From assembly GCA_037951165.1 (NCBI GenBank), contig JBBDHG010000062.1:443501-507500 (forward strand): DNA of 64,000 nucleotides. Reading direction: 5' to 3'. The translations under genes were made by a program, and so were the position numbers. The DNA is from Lophius americanus. Lineage: Eukaryota; Chordata; Actinopteri; Lophiiformes; Lophiidae. The notes under the pieces were generated by a model, which was given only the letters and a program-made list of their open reading frames with translations, was not told the origin of the DNA and did not search any database. Positions 11,615 through 22,544 of this stretch are shown here, in pieces; positions within the stretch are counted from its first letter, which is position 1, and each line of letters starts with the position of its first letter.

Positions 11615-11947
11615 CTATGATAATAGTATGAGTAAAATGTGGTGATTAATTCCATGGCATATCCCCCACCTTTCCATCCAGTTATATGGCAATATTTCAA
11701 TTAGTTTAGTATAATTGAGGAAATTGTCCAAGATGCCCTTTCCTCCATCTTCAAGATGAAGAAAACAAATTTCCGAACCTGCCCTTTTAACCAGAAACAC
11801 TCCAAAATGAAATAACTTCATCCTCACTGCATTTTCATTCAATCCATTAAGCAGTTGATGTTTAATAGAGGGAAATGGTCCGAAAAAAAAGTCATGGAAT
11901 GTTAAAGAACCGAAGAGAAAAACACATTTTCTTTGATCATTTTTCAT
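11615..11947 (-). mobile_element. Possible L1-type LINE remnant
   Basis: The 110-codon minus-strand frame contains 'ICFLHLEDGGKGILDNFLNY'. This matches the spacing of the L1 ORF2 block that usually reads 'LQLP..GGLGLPNF..YY', located after the reverse transcriptase. Its N-terminal half has no clear match. Another L1 piece on the same strand lies at 17040-17392. A chance frame remains possible. Confidence 0.4.
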
Positions 11948-11984
11948 TTTGACACTGACACTTTATTTCTTTACCCTTTCACAA

Positions 11985-12130
11985 TCTAAAGATGGATTTG
12001 TGTGGCAGTCACTGAACAAACATTCCATCAGATGTGATGCAATGCACATGTAACGCACGTGCAGCAGCTTTCATCGACTTCTAAGAGAGTTCTCTCTGAA
12101 TGACTGATGGCCGTATGTGACGACCCAGAG
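11985..12130. repeat. Dispersed repeat B, copy 1
   Basis: Aligns by eye with 20043-20180. Shared blocks are 'agatggattt', 'cactgaac', 'ccatcagatgtga(t/c)gcaa', 'aagcag.tttcat', 'taagag.g', and 'gaatgact(g/a)atggcc'. The family is not recognised. No coding capacity was seen. Confidence 0.6.
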
Positions 12131-12469
12131 ATGTTTTATACTTTTAAAAATCGGTTTTATCTTTGATTTTCAAAAAACTCAATGAGTTGAAATTTTTGAA
12201 TTTTAATTCACTTATTAGTTCCCCATTATAAACACATGGACTAAAATCCGAGGGTGCTCGTGTTCAGTATTTAGGCCGTATCCAACTCACTTCTCTACAG
12301 TTGTAGAAACGATGTAGACAAATAACAGAACATGAAACAGGGTTATTGTTAAAGTCTGTTTTTGGAATACCATGGATTTAACTAATTCAATTTGAATCTC
12401 CCTTATTCCCCAAAGCCTCTTCGTGGCCAACTGTTTGGTTAAGCTTGGATTTTCTATTTCTTATAGGAA
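12131..12469. other. Intergenic spacer
   Basis: AT-rich, nothing recognised. Confidence 0.45.
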
Positions 12470-12917
12470 ATTGTGATGGAACCCATTTATAATATGATCC
12501 AGTTGCGGCATTGATATGCTTAAGACTAAGGGACCAAAGTCAGAGCCCTGAAGGACACCACGGGTCAAAAAGGAGGCATTAACCGCGGTTATCAAGAAAG
12601 TCCAATTTAGGACTTATGTAACTTTTTACAACCAATAAATAGTCTAATAAGGGTCTTAAACATACTTTAGCAAAAGTTTGAGCTTATCTCATTAAAATGT
12701 GTTATTTTTCACCCAATACCAACTTTTATCATGAACTAATTTTATAAAAGTTTTTTTACTGTATAAAAACAGGCTTGAACAAACCATTTAGGATTTCATA
12801 GTAAATTTAGGGTTTCTAAGATATTACATTATTAAATGCCGCAAAAAAATCAAACTTTCAAAAGAAATAATTTCTCCACAGTTCTTTTTTTTTTTGGTGA
12901 GGACATTCAAGGGTTGA
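12470..12917 (-). repeat. Dispersed repeat C, copy 2, with LINE RT remnant
   Basis: Minus-strand translation at about 12520-12575 gives 'GVLQGSDFGPLVL', a decayed version of the GVPQGS-LGP block. The flanks align with repeat C copy 1 (8045-8612) on both sides, including the right-hand 'taaat.taggg' and 'ggtgaggacattcaagggtt' blocks. The two copies are strongly diverged from each other. Confidence 0.55.
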
Positions 12918-12919
12918 AG

Positions 12920-15655
12920 ACCCCCAGCTGTCGGCTTTAAAATGCGTTTCGGGCGATCGGATAACAAGCTAACAGGCAGACACGTCGCCATTTGTCTTAA
13001 CTATCATACGTCTGCGAATGTGTTCAGATTTCGTTGATGTCTGTCATTTCTGCAACGTAGTTATGAGTCACTTAAGTCAAGTCGCGGATTTGTATAGCTT
13101 GCTAGCATGGGCTAGCTAACAACTTTATTGATGTTTCAAGAGTTAATATACGTGAACGGATTATTCCATCTGTTGAGACGGACAGGACAAAGTCATTTGA
13201 GACTTCAAGTCCACTCTCTTTAATAATTGTGTGCTTTCACCAAAATAACCAGCATGTCCAGCAGTGATGACTTGTTTTCTTGTAACGTCCTTGTCGGATA
13301 CAAATTTACGTTTTCACTACGAAATATTTGTGGTCAAATGCGTCCAATACCAACACGACAAGTGGTTTGAGTGGATCACAATGGGTACTGGTGGTCGTTA
13401 AACTTGTATATAGCAATTTGTCTCGCGGTCAACTTGTGAACCGATCGGCTAAAACAAATTTTCAAACCAACTCTAAAGAGGGTAATCGTCCTTTTAGCTT
13501 TAAAAAGTTCCTAACGGACCAACACACATCTTGTTGAGGGACAGGTATTCTGGCTATGGAACTTCTGTCCCGACTCTCTCTAAAGCCTCTTTTCTGTGTT
13601 TGTGAGTTAATGTTCTGATGATTAACTCTGGACAAGGAGAAGAGCCGCAACAATTGTGCATTAGACTCTGATCTGATCTACTTGGGTTTCAATCTGCACA
13701 CGGATCGACCAAGTTAAATGAATAATCAATTTGCTTAATAGTATGTGGAATAAATGAAGAAAAATTAACTACAGCACATTCTTTCGACCCCCCAGCAACA
13801 GAATGATAAGTATGTCTGTGTCATTTAAGCATGAGGTACAGCAGCTCATTAATTTTTTGAATGTCCACCCACAGACAGACAGGAGTTATTTATTACATAC
13901 GCAAAGGAGTATCTTTTCAGCAGTGTGCGTTTGTTTGTTGTCGGTCTGTGTCTTTGTGTGTTTGTTTGTGGAGGTACATTTTTGCTTATCAGAGATGCTT
14001 ACATTTTGGCGACTTAGAATGTGTTTCGCTATTTAAATAAAATAAAAGATGTAGTGGTGACTTCATCTTGTGGCGGATTGCTCTCTTGAAACTCTATATA
14101 GGAGCCATGGTCCATGTCTTTGTTTGGCCACTTCAAGAAATTTGGGTCACATGGTGTTAGTAGTGGAAGCAGGTAAACTAAAGATGCTAACAGACCTGAA
14201 CCTGTCTGTTAATGACTGAGATCAATGTAAAAGTTTCAAAGAAAAAACAAACTAAGAGGGATTTAGCTGAACTAAAGTAATGTAAATTGTCCTGCAGATG
14301 TTTGCTGGAGGCTTAGTGGGCTAAACAGAGATGCTGAAGTGAAAGTCTGAAAGAGTTGTTGTCTGTAAATGTAGAGGCTGGCAATAACTCAAATATTAAT
14401 TCCAGACTCTGCATGAAATTTTCCTGAATAAGTCAATCTGATTGAGTTTTTCTAGTTCCTTTATACATCAAACATGCAGTCCAGGTCCATACATGCAAGA
14501 CGGTGTTGTATGAGTGGCTGTCAGAAAAATATCTAAATGTGGGTGCAAGTTGGGTGCATGAAAATTTAGTTCTAATTCGGATTACAGGTAATATAAGATA
14601 CGCTTTAATCAATTAAATTGTTGCAAGCTCCATCCAACGTTCACATAAAAGTTTCACAAAAATTCACATAAGGTTCATAAAGGAAGTAGACATGCAATGA
14701 TTTCACCCAAAGCAATTACCCACTGCAAACTTTCCATACATAACATTCACACAATACAGTATATACAAAAGAAACTTCAAGTCTCAATTTGTATATTTCA
14801 CTGCTACATGACTGATCGCACAGACACTAGGACAGGTGATAGCATATGTGCTTATCGTATAACTGACTGAAAAACATTACTAATTGAGATTATGCTTAAT
14901 TATCTGTCAGCACATATACTTGTATATTCTACCGGGGGAAGCTACAATTACAAGTGGTTTATTCCAAGGTGGGTGTAAAGCAATTCTTAAATGCAGGAAG
15001 TAATATCTTGCAGTAGATATTTGTTATTTTTGAGAGTTTGCTCGTGATCTACACCAGACCTATTTGAAAAACCAGCCTATTATATCTGCTTTGGAACTAA
15101 CAACTATTTGTCCTCAAAGAGAGCGTGATTCACTTTGTGTGAAAACAAAGATGGAATAAGAAAAGGAAGGAGTAAAAGACATGCAGTAACAATAATGAGC
15201 AGTGTAATTTTGTCCCACGCACCCCCAACCAGCCCAGAGCCTAGAGAGCCCCGAGAACCAAACACAGAGCAGTGATGCTGACCTCAAACACTGGCTCAGT
15301 TAGACGACCTAGAGAGAACTTTTGTAGATGTTGGAGAAAGCATTGTGATCTCTTTGACAAATGTGGGTGGTTGTACAGGGATCTGAAGCGCTGGAAATGT
15401 TTTCTTACTTGTTTCTTTTAAAGTTGCATGTAGTGAAGGAAGTTGTCTCTTATAAGAAATCTTTGCAAGAGGTTCGTAGATGACATAAGTTTATTATCTT
15501 GAAAGAGATGCTGGCGGCGTTTCATTCCTTTCTGCTCCCAAGAGCTGAATTTTGGGTTGTTTCAAGATAAAAGTCTGGAACTAGGGATTATTGAATACAA
15601 CATACAGTGTTCTACTGTCTTAATCAATTAATCCGTCAAATTATTTATATTGCGA
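12920..15655. other. Intergenic, mostly non-repetitive
   Basis: No gene recognised. 13880-13990 is GT-rich. The 69-codon frame at 13328-13537 and the 63-codon frame opposite it lack any family signature. A 28-nt stretch at 14934-14961 matches 18523-18550 inside the hAT element at 26 of 28 positions. Confidence 0.45.
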
Positions 15656-15659
15656 GAAT

Positions 15660-16420
15660 TTAATAAATAATAATAATAATACATTTAATGTATAATGCAC
15701 TTTACATTTGGATGAAATCTCAAAGTTCTACAAAGTAAAAGCAGATAAAAGCATCAATAAAAAATGAAATAATAACTATATAAAAACCTGACCAAAAAGC
15801 AGCAATGTTAATTAAAGTTATAGGTTCTGCTGAAAAGGAAAGTTCTCTATTCTGGAGATGTGAAGCCAATGAAGCGAATGAAGAACGGGGGTGATGTGTT
15901 TGCGTTTACGAACTCTCATCGGGATCCTTGCAGCACTGTTTTTAACATACTGTAGTCTTTGAAGACTTTTATCAGGGATCCCGATGAGAAGTGAGTTACA
16001 GTAATCCAGTCTGGAGGAGACGAACGCGTGAACCAGCTTTTCAGCATCACTCAAGGTGAGTGAAGAACGGAGTTTGGAAATATTTCTGGGATGATGAAAG
16101 GAGATCTTGCAGATGTGTTTGATGTGGGATTCAAAAGTGAGTTGAGGGTCAAATCTTACGCCGAGGTTGGTGACTGATGAAGGGAGGGGAATGTCTTGAC
16201 CAGAGAAGGTTATACTGGTTATGGAGGAAGACTGGGTCTGATGTGGGGTGCCAATTAAAATTTCTCCGTTTTTCGAGCTGTTCAACTGGAAAAAGTTGTT
16301 TTTCATTCAAACCTTTATGTCCTCCAGACAAACGCGGAGAGTTAACAGGGGAGATGATGATGACGATGAGGATGGAGAGCCTGCGGAGGAACATGCGTCA
16401 ATTTTTATGTAGATTTGCGT
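15660..16420 (-). mobile_element. L2-clade LINE copy with internal deletion
   Basis: The minus-strand frame at 15818-16306 (162 codons) runs from 'KNNFFQLNSSKNGEILIGTP' through 'LGVRFDPQLTFESHI', 'LVHAFVSSRLDYCNSLLIGI' and 'RKRKHITPVLHSLHWL'. It is the same subfamily as 9055-10495 and shares its 3' end (tataatgcacttta, then an (ATT)n tail). Compared with that copy, about 250 bp encoding the C-terminal 'LWNALSDHLR' region are missing between about 15842 and 15855. The 5' end stops near 16420. The frame is longer here than in the first copy, which suggests a younger insertion. Confidence 0.92.
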
Positions 16421-16538
16421 ATTTACAACAATCTCTAGGTGCTTTAAAACAGAAAAAACAGGTCTAGACCAAACTCTTTGTTCATTATCCTACAGAGACC
16501 CAACAAATCCCTCCATTAACAAGATGATGAAGACAGAG

Positions 16539-16561
16539 GAGAATTTTTTTTTTTTTTTTAA
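16539..16561. repeat. Poly-T tract
   Basis: A run of about 17 T followed by A's, next to the purine-rich block. Confidence 0.8.
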
Positions 16562-16599
16562 AAAGCAGAAACTTCAAGCAGAGCCAAGACTCAGGTTGG

Positions 16600-16762
16600 A
16601 GAGAGAGAGCAACAGAGAGAAAGAGAGGAGTGGGAGAAAGACAACAGGCTGGGTGAGGTTGGGATGCGGGATAGAGTAGGAGGGTGAAAAAGTGTGAGAG
16701 AGAGGGCAAGAAAGAGGATATGGGAGAGAGAGGTGGGAGTGTGAGAGGGGGAGGGAAAGAGT
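16600..16762. repeat. Purine-rich (GA) low-complexity block
   Basis: Nearly all G and A on the plus strand (gagagagagagc, agagaggagtggg and so on). The long minus-strand frames here (LPPLSPISS-type) are composition artefacts. The tract could form triplex DNA. Confidence 0.8.
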
Positions 16763-16764
16763 GA

Positions 16765-17039
16765 ATGAAAAAGAGTGGGGTATTCCACCGAGCGATCAAG
16801 ACGTCAGAAGATTTCTGAAACAGTTGTGACATTTGATGGAGGCAGTGATGAAGAGACTTATGGGCTTTGGTTGGGGAAACCAACTTGACAACATAATGTG
16901 CCTGATTAGTTAGTAAGCAGTACGAAACATTTATTGAAAAATTTGAAACCTATTTTTTGAAGAGTGGAAACACTGATTTCAGCTTTTTGTTGTTTTTCCA
17001 GTAAAACTCTGTGATGACAGAATCTAAAAACTGAAACCT
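16765..17039. other. Intergenic spacer
   Basis: Nothing recognised. Confidence 0.4.
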
Positions 17040-17355
17040 CTTAGTTTTGTTCATGAATGGAGTATAATAGAAATAAATAATTGATTTTGGGTAGAATTTT
17101 CATTTTGATGGTGGTTATTCGTCCAAATAAAGAGATGTGGAGATTATTCTAGCGCTTCAGGTCACTGCTGTTCAAGTAGCTTGGGGGAGATATTTATATC
17201 CAAGTATTCAATATTACCCTTTAGGAAAAGAAAAGTGTGGGTTTTGGCCTGCAGTATACCATGAATTATCTCATATTGGAAGTACTGTTTATTTTGACCG
17301 GTTAATAAAGTAATGTGACAGTTGTGAGATAGTTGTTGAAAAAGGAGGTAGCTGT
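17040..17355 (-). mobile_element. L1-clade LINE fragment, end of RT domain
   Basis: Minus-strand translation gives 'YFQYEIIHGILQAKTHTFLF', then 'GNIEYLDINISPKLLEQ', a frame break, and 'NHHQNENSTQNQ', which in the neighbouring frame reads ITTIKMKILPKINYLF. The order 'YLGI.ISP' followed by 'GRI.TIKM..LPK..YLF' is diagnostic for L1 ORF2 after the catalytic domain. At least one frameshift and a stop are present. The 5' boundary near 17355 adjoins a plus-strand LINE piece of another family. Confidence 0.8.
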
Positions 17356-18000
17356 TGATTGACCTGCCGCAGGAGGTTCTCACAGAACCCATCGGTGAAC
17401 TTCAAGGGTTTGCTAATTGAACAGGTGAACTCATACAAATACCTGGGTGTTCAGCTCAAGAATAAACGGGACTGGTCGAACAACACAGATGTTCTGTACA
17501 AGAAGGACCGAGGTCGTCTCCACATACTGAGGAGAATGAGGTCCTTCAGAGTGTGAAGGACTCTACTAAAGACCTTCTATGACAGTGTGGTAGCATCAGT
17601 GATTGTCTACCCTGTGGTCTGCTGGCCAGGAGGAAGCAGAGAGAGGGACAGGAAGAGACTCAACAGGCTGGTCAGGAGGTCCAGCTCTGTCCTGGACAAC
17701 ACCTCTCCCCCCCCACATGAAACTGTGGAGCCCTGAGCAGCTCCTTCAGCAGCAGACTGTTACAACAACACTGGAAGACAGAGCGCTACCGCAGGTCCTT
17801 TGTCCCGACTGTAGTCAGACTCTACAACTAATCCCTGTGAGACTGTTGTGTCTGAAACCCAGAACTCTGTTACCTCACTACACTACATGTATGTTTCTGC
17901 TACTCGTCAACTGACTACACACCAGGTGTGTTCCTGTAATTGTACGATTGCAAATCTTCACCTGGACAACTATTTCACATCTCTAACTGGACCATTTTAA
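17356..18000 (+). mobile_element. LINE C-terminal fragment with 3' UTR (NNKLDWS family)
   Basis: The frame from 17359 reads 'IEQVNSYKYLGVQLKNKRDW' and then 'LYKKDRGRLHILRRMRSFRV'. This is the post-catalytic block of a fish non-LTR reverse transcriptase. After a stop at 17556 the conserved 'FYDSVVAS...YPVVCW' and 'DRKRLNRLVRRSSSVL' blocks follow in other frames. From about 17720 the reading is degenerate, with 'RTLLPHYTT'. A diverged copy of the same family is at 57990-58400 on the minus strand. The element is 5'-truncated and frameshifted. Confidence 0.8.
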
Positions 18001-18004
18001 TTAA

Positions 18005-18178
18005 TTTGTATGTACGTATGTGTGTGTATATATATCTACACATATGTGTAATTATGTATTAATACATATGTATATGTATGTATGTATGTGTGTATTTGTA
18101 CACATATATTTATATTCTGTATTTTTATATATATATAATATTTATACATATATAATATTTATATATAATGTTTGTATT
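18005..18178. repeat. AT-rich (TATG)n / (TA)n low-complexity DNA
   Basis: Irregular tatg, tgtatgta and tatata repeats follow the LINE 3' end. They could be its decayed tail or a young microsatellite. Confidence 0.75.
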
Positions 18179-18203
18179 AACATTTCCATAAGATATCCTA
18201 CTG

Positions 18204-18775
18204 CAGTGGTTGTCAAACTATGGTATGCGTACAACTGGTGGTACGTAGGTTCCCTCTAGTCGTACGCGGAGGAATCTCTGAAATTGCCTACTTTCACTAA
18301 ATTAAATAAGATTAATTAAAAAATACTGCATACTATTAAAATACTATGATGAATGAAATTAAAATATTGTAACCATGAGATGAATTCAATGGGGTTTAAA
18401 ATAAGTTTAGCCTTTCCTGTAGTTTTTTTGTTCAGACTTCCATCAGCCTGCTACGTAGTCAGGTTGTGGCGCGCTTACCAACACGTTACAAGCTGAACTG
18501 TGAGGACAAGAAGACAGTAAGCGGGGGAAGCTAGAATTACAAATGGTTTAATAACAATGGAATCGTGGCATCAAAAGGGAACTTTTAGGAAGAGAAGTGT
18601 GGATCAGGAGGAAAATATTGTTAGCAGCGTTTTGGAAACTGCAGTGGAAGACAGTGAACACAGCAGCATCCCTGAATCAACAGCATCAACCGGCAGCAAA
18701 CTCCAAAAAACAGTAAGAAGACATGACTCAGGGTACGTCACATATGAAATATGCATTTACAGGGACTAACAGTTG
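18204..18775 (+). mobile_element. hAT transposon, 5' end with transposase N-terminus
   Basis: The left end CAGTGGTTGTCAAAC is a classic hAT TIR of the CAGTGGTTCTCAAAC type. It is followed by the 'tggtacg' repeats typical of this subgroup. A 70-codon frame at 18557-18769 begins 'MESWHQKGTFRKRSVDQEE' and ends 'TVRRHDSGYVTYEI'. This resembles the N-terminus of ZBED5/SCAND3-like hAT transposases, in which a short MD.W leader precedes a 'Y...Y...GF' motif just before the BED finger. The frame stops before the BED finger. The adjoining satellite begins about 20 bp later, so the element is truncated at its 3' side. Confidence 0.7.
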
Positions 18776-18794
18776 CTATTGTTAATGTTCTCAC

Positions 18795-19630
18795 CTACTC
18801 TGTGTGTGTGTGTACTGTTGTGTGTGTGTGTACTATATGTCTGTGTACTGTATGTGTGTGTATACTGTATATGTGTGGGCTGTATGTGTAAGTACTGTAT
18901 GTGTGTGTACTGTATGAGTGTGTACACTGTATGTGTGTGTTCTATATGTGTGTACTTTACGTGTGTGTTCGGTATGTGTGTGTATACTGTATGTGTATCT
19001 TTTATGTGTGCATACTGTATGTGTCTATACTGTATGTGTCTATACTGTATGTGTCTATACTGTATGTGTCTATACTGTATGTGTGTGTACTGTATGTGTG
19101 TGTATACTGTGTGTGTGTACTGTATGCGTGTGTATACTGTATATGTGTGGGCTGTATGTGTAAGTACTGTATGTGTGTGTACTGTATGAGTGTGTATACT
19201 GTATGTGTGTGTACTGTATGTGTGTGTTCTATATGTGTGTACTTTATGTGTGTGTTCAGTATGTGTGTGTATACTGTATGTGTATCTTTTATGTGTGCAT
19301 ACTGTATGTGTCTATACTGTATGTGTGTGTGTACTGTATGTGTGTGTATACTGTATGTGTGTACTGTATGTGTCTGTACTATATGTGTGTGTATGTGTCT
19401 GTACTGTATGTGTGTGTGTACTGTATGTGTGTGTATACTGTATGTGTGTACTGTATGCGTGCGATTTGTATGTGTGTGTATACTGTATGTGTGTACTGTA
19501 TGCGTGCGTATTGTATGTGTGTGTATACTGTATGTGTGTACTGTATGTGTCTGTACTATATGTGTGTGTATGTGTCTGTACTGTATGTGTGTGTGTACTG
19601 TATGTGTGTGTGTACTGTATTTGTGTACTG
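18795..19630. repeat. Complex TACTGTATGTGTG satellite with higher-order units
   Basis: Imperfect tandem units of about 14-20 bp (tactgtatgtgtgtg with variants) fill 830 bp. A higher-order duplication is visible: the marker tatactgtatatgtgtgggc occurs at 18861 and again at 19133, and the following 150 bp agree apart from a 16-bp insertion. A second higher-order unit ending in gtatgcgtgcg occurs twice between about 19380 and 19520. The plus-strand frames of 138-250 codons are caused by the absence of stop trinucleotides in the unit and do not indicate protein. Confidence 0.95.
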
Positions 19631-20042
19631 GGGGGAATCCAGCCTATTGTTGATAGATCATGAACACCTACCTCTATTACAGCGGTCTCAAGATGATTTG
19701 GGTACGAGGTGGAATCTTTGTCTTTTTTGGTGGTTGTTTGTCATCTTTCACTGTTATGAGGTGGAAGACATTTCTGCAGATTAGAATCCGTAGCAGGGAT
19801 TGATTAAATCCTAACAAATCGGTGAGGGGGTCCATCCAGGGTCCGAGGTCTAAGTTGACACAAAGGTTGAATCGAGATTGGAATCTGGCTATCTGCACCT
19901 GTGGGTATTCGTATTATGATTATCCCAATCTCATGTGTTGTTGCTTTTAGCCTGTCAACAGTTAGTTGCCTTAATGGCTCTTACCTCTGTTGCGTCTCAT
20001 GAGCGTTACACCACTTCACATTGGAGCCAACCCTACAATCTA
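19631..20042. other. Intergenic spacer
   Basis: No gene or repeat family recognised. Confidence 0.4.
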
Positions 20043-20180
20043 CAGATGGATTTTTGCAGAGCCACTGAACAATTTTAACTGTTATTGTACTGCTTCCATC
20101 AGATGTGACGCAAATGAAGCAGTTTTCATATATTTTTAAGAGGGAATTCCCGAAATGACTAATGGCCAATCCTCGTGAAC
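20043..20180. repeat. Dispersed repeat B, copy 2
   Basis: Homologous to 11985-12130 by eye ('agatggattt', 'ccatcagatgtgacgcaa', 'aagcagttttcat', 'gactaatggcc'). It carries an extra segment near 20070-20095 relative to copy 1. Confidence 0.6.
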
Positions 20181-20862
20181 TTTTGATGTGCTTAAATAAA
20201 TGGCAAGAAACGGACTGTGCCATACAATTATACTAAAGTCATAATCGCTTCGGCAGCTTCTAGATGGGAATGCACCAACAATGCACCTTGCCAGGTCACA
20301 TTTTACGACCAATATGCCCACGGTCCCCAAGAATGATCACAATGCAACTTAGACGATGGGTGCTGCACATAAACAACTGTGTTGATCAGATGTTAAATTG
20401 CCAGTTGGACTGTGATGTGTTCAAGAGTGTAGATCCCTCGGTGTTTGGGATACATTAGTCATATCTGTTGGAAATAATAACGATAATAAGCTATATTTCA
20501 TTAAGATTTCAAGACCAAATAAATAAGATTTATTCCATTCCAAACACAGTCATTACAAAGATGTCCTCAATTCTTCAGAGTGAAAGTTTAGAAATGAGAG
20601 AATTTAGGTTTTGGGATTGTGATAAAAGAAAAGGGAAGAAAAACTATTTTCAAATAGAAAGACTTCATTACCACAAAATGAAGCAAGTTTAAAGATGATA
20701 AAAGTTGCTCGTGCATATTTTCTTTCTCATGCCAATGACACAGACCTGCACAGGAACACACTCGCACAGGAACTGCTGGCAGTCATTCATTTTTGCTTGG
20801 ATCCTCTTAGCAAAGAGAAAATAAGCCAAACCTTTCATCTCAGGAAACACTTGCTATTTGGG
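20181..20862. other. Intergenic, nothing recognised
   Basis: Short frames at 20264-20458, 20468-20692 and 20695-20928 lack family features. Confidence 0.4.
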
Positions 20863-20863
20863 A

Positions 20864-20864
<1 letters not shown>

Positions 20865-20902
<38 letters not shown>

Positions 20903-20950
20903 GTATGTGTGTGTGTTTGTGTGTGTAGGTGTGTGAGTGTGTGTGTGTTG
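20865..20950. repeat. Compound (TC)n(GT)n microsatellite
   Basis: About 17 uninterrupted TC units are followed by interrupted GT units. Confidence 0.95.
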
Positions 20951-21130
20951 GAGAGCACATTGTGTCAAGAGGTTTAAAATTGATGGTATTCAAGGTGGGA
21001 GAAAGTAATCCCAACCTCAACCGGATTAGTCACACTTGTTTTAATATCCATAGACACACACACATACACACACTCTGGCCCCTACCTGATCTCCTGTTAT
21101 CTGAAAATCGCACATTTAAGCTGTCATCTA

Positions 21131-21990
21131 TGGAGTTAAATTCCTGCCAAAAATCCGCAAACAAACGCAACACGATTCGCGGGCAAAGACAGTGTGATTC
21201 GCGAGCACACACCAATGTGATATATGCAAAGGTAAAACATGATTGACAAACAAATGTTTTCTGTTTTGCAAACACAAAACGTGCTACAGACAACTGCATC
21301 ATGTCTTACAAATCACAGGTACAAATGTGCATTTACAAGTATAAGAAAATCTATCCTACAACTGCACAAACGAAAAACCACCCGTGACTTTTGGCCCAAA
21401 CAAGTGACTTTTGGCACAAAGTTTACCGCATGAGAGCCGTGCTATTTGTACACGAGCGTCTTCAGTTTTGTACTCACACAGGTCCTTTTCTCCCGTTTCA
21501 ACAGCAGGTGTCGCTGTGACTCAGTTCAAAAGTTTACCACACTGGACCTGAGTCTTGACTACTGGACGACTGGAGGCCCCCTGAGTTGGACCATATTATT
21601 CTATGAGCCATGCAATAAAAAATCCAGACTTTTAACCATCTACTATGGTAAATGGATAAATGGACAAGCAAAGGATTCATTTATATATGTAGAATGTTCA
21701 AAAGTCAAACTACGCAATCCTTTGAATAACTTTCACAGTAATTTAGTTTACCAGAAGACACCTTTTATAAATCCTTACAGCTCAGACATTATCTTAAGAA
21801 ACATAAGGAATGGGAAAATATCTGCGAAGAAGCAGCTAAAATAGAGGAACTGTTGATGAACTACACAGAGGAAGAATCAATTAAATGGATAATGTCAAAA
21901 ATGTACTGTCTTTGCTCACAAATCACACGCTCTTTGCCTCGCGAATCGTGTTGCGTTCGTGTACAGACTTTTGGCAGGGATTTAACTCCA
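21131..21990. mobile_element. 860-bp DNA transposon with ~75-bp TIRs and TA flanks
   Basis: The left end tggagttaaattcctgccaa at 21131 and the reverse complement of the right end, tggagttaaatccctgccaa, differ by one base. The similarity continues inward through cgcaacacgattcgcg and ggcaaagac for about 75 bp. TA dinucleotides flank both ends (21129-21130 and 21991-21992), as expected for a TA target duplication. Subterminal 'gtgtgattcgcgagca' motifs are repeated. The interior holds a 132-codon frame (21446-21844) without a recognised transposase domain. The element is therefore non-autonomous or has lost its gene. Confidence 0.85.
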
Positions 21991-21992
21991 TA

Positions 21993-22540
21993 GTCTCCCT
22001 TTAAAAAGTTCTCCCTTCTCCATAACTCACAGATAGCAAATTTTTATATTTTTGGTGATGAAGGACAGGTTAAATTGCTTACAAAAAATATGAGCAAATG
22101 AAAAATTAATCCTTCTTCTAGACAAATATAAAATATGTGAAAGCAGTAAGTGAGATCTTGGCCGTCATAATTGTCTTGACATTACAAAATGTTTATGCAC
22201 AATGCACTTCCTTCAAGTGACTCTGGCCTTGTAATTGAGACATCTCCTTTGTTCACTTGTTCAGACTGATTGAAATATCTGCTATAGCCCATAAAAGGAT
22301 GTCCTTCTGAAGACAAATCTAAGTGATACTGTGTTTTGACCAGCTGAGGAACTATTTCAATGTTGAACAACGATGAATTGCAGTTGACAGAGATGTGCTA
22401 CTATGTTTTTCATTTTTGTATTTTCTTTCTTTTTGATTTAGTGGCCACCTGAAAAGTAATGAATGGCTTGGGAGCTTCTTCAAAGTAGTTCACACAACAT
22501 TTGCATCAAAGTTGGCGCCATCATCCGTTGTAGTTTCTAC
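21993..22540. other. Intergenic spacer
   Basis: AT-rich, no signature found. Confidence 0.4.
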
Positions 22541-22544
22541 TATT

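Noticed and set aside
16485..16883. 132-codon minus-strand ORF rich in L, P, S
   Set aside because: Lies on a GA-rich low-complexity block and a poly-A/T run.
18773..19784. Plus-strand ORFs of 138-250 codons rich in C, V, Y
   Set aside because: They run through the TACTGTATGTGTG satellite; the unit lacks stop codons in several frames, so the openness is compositional.
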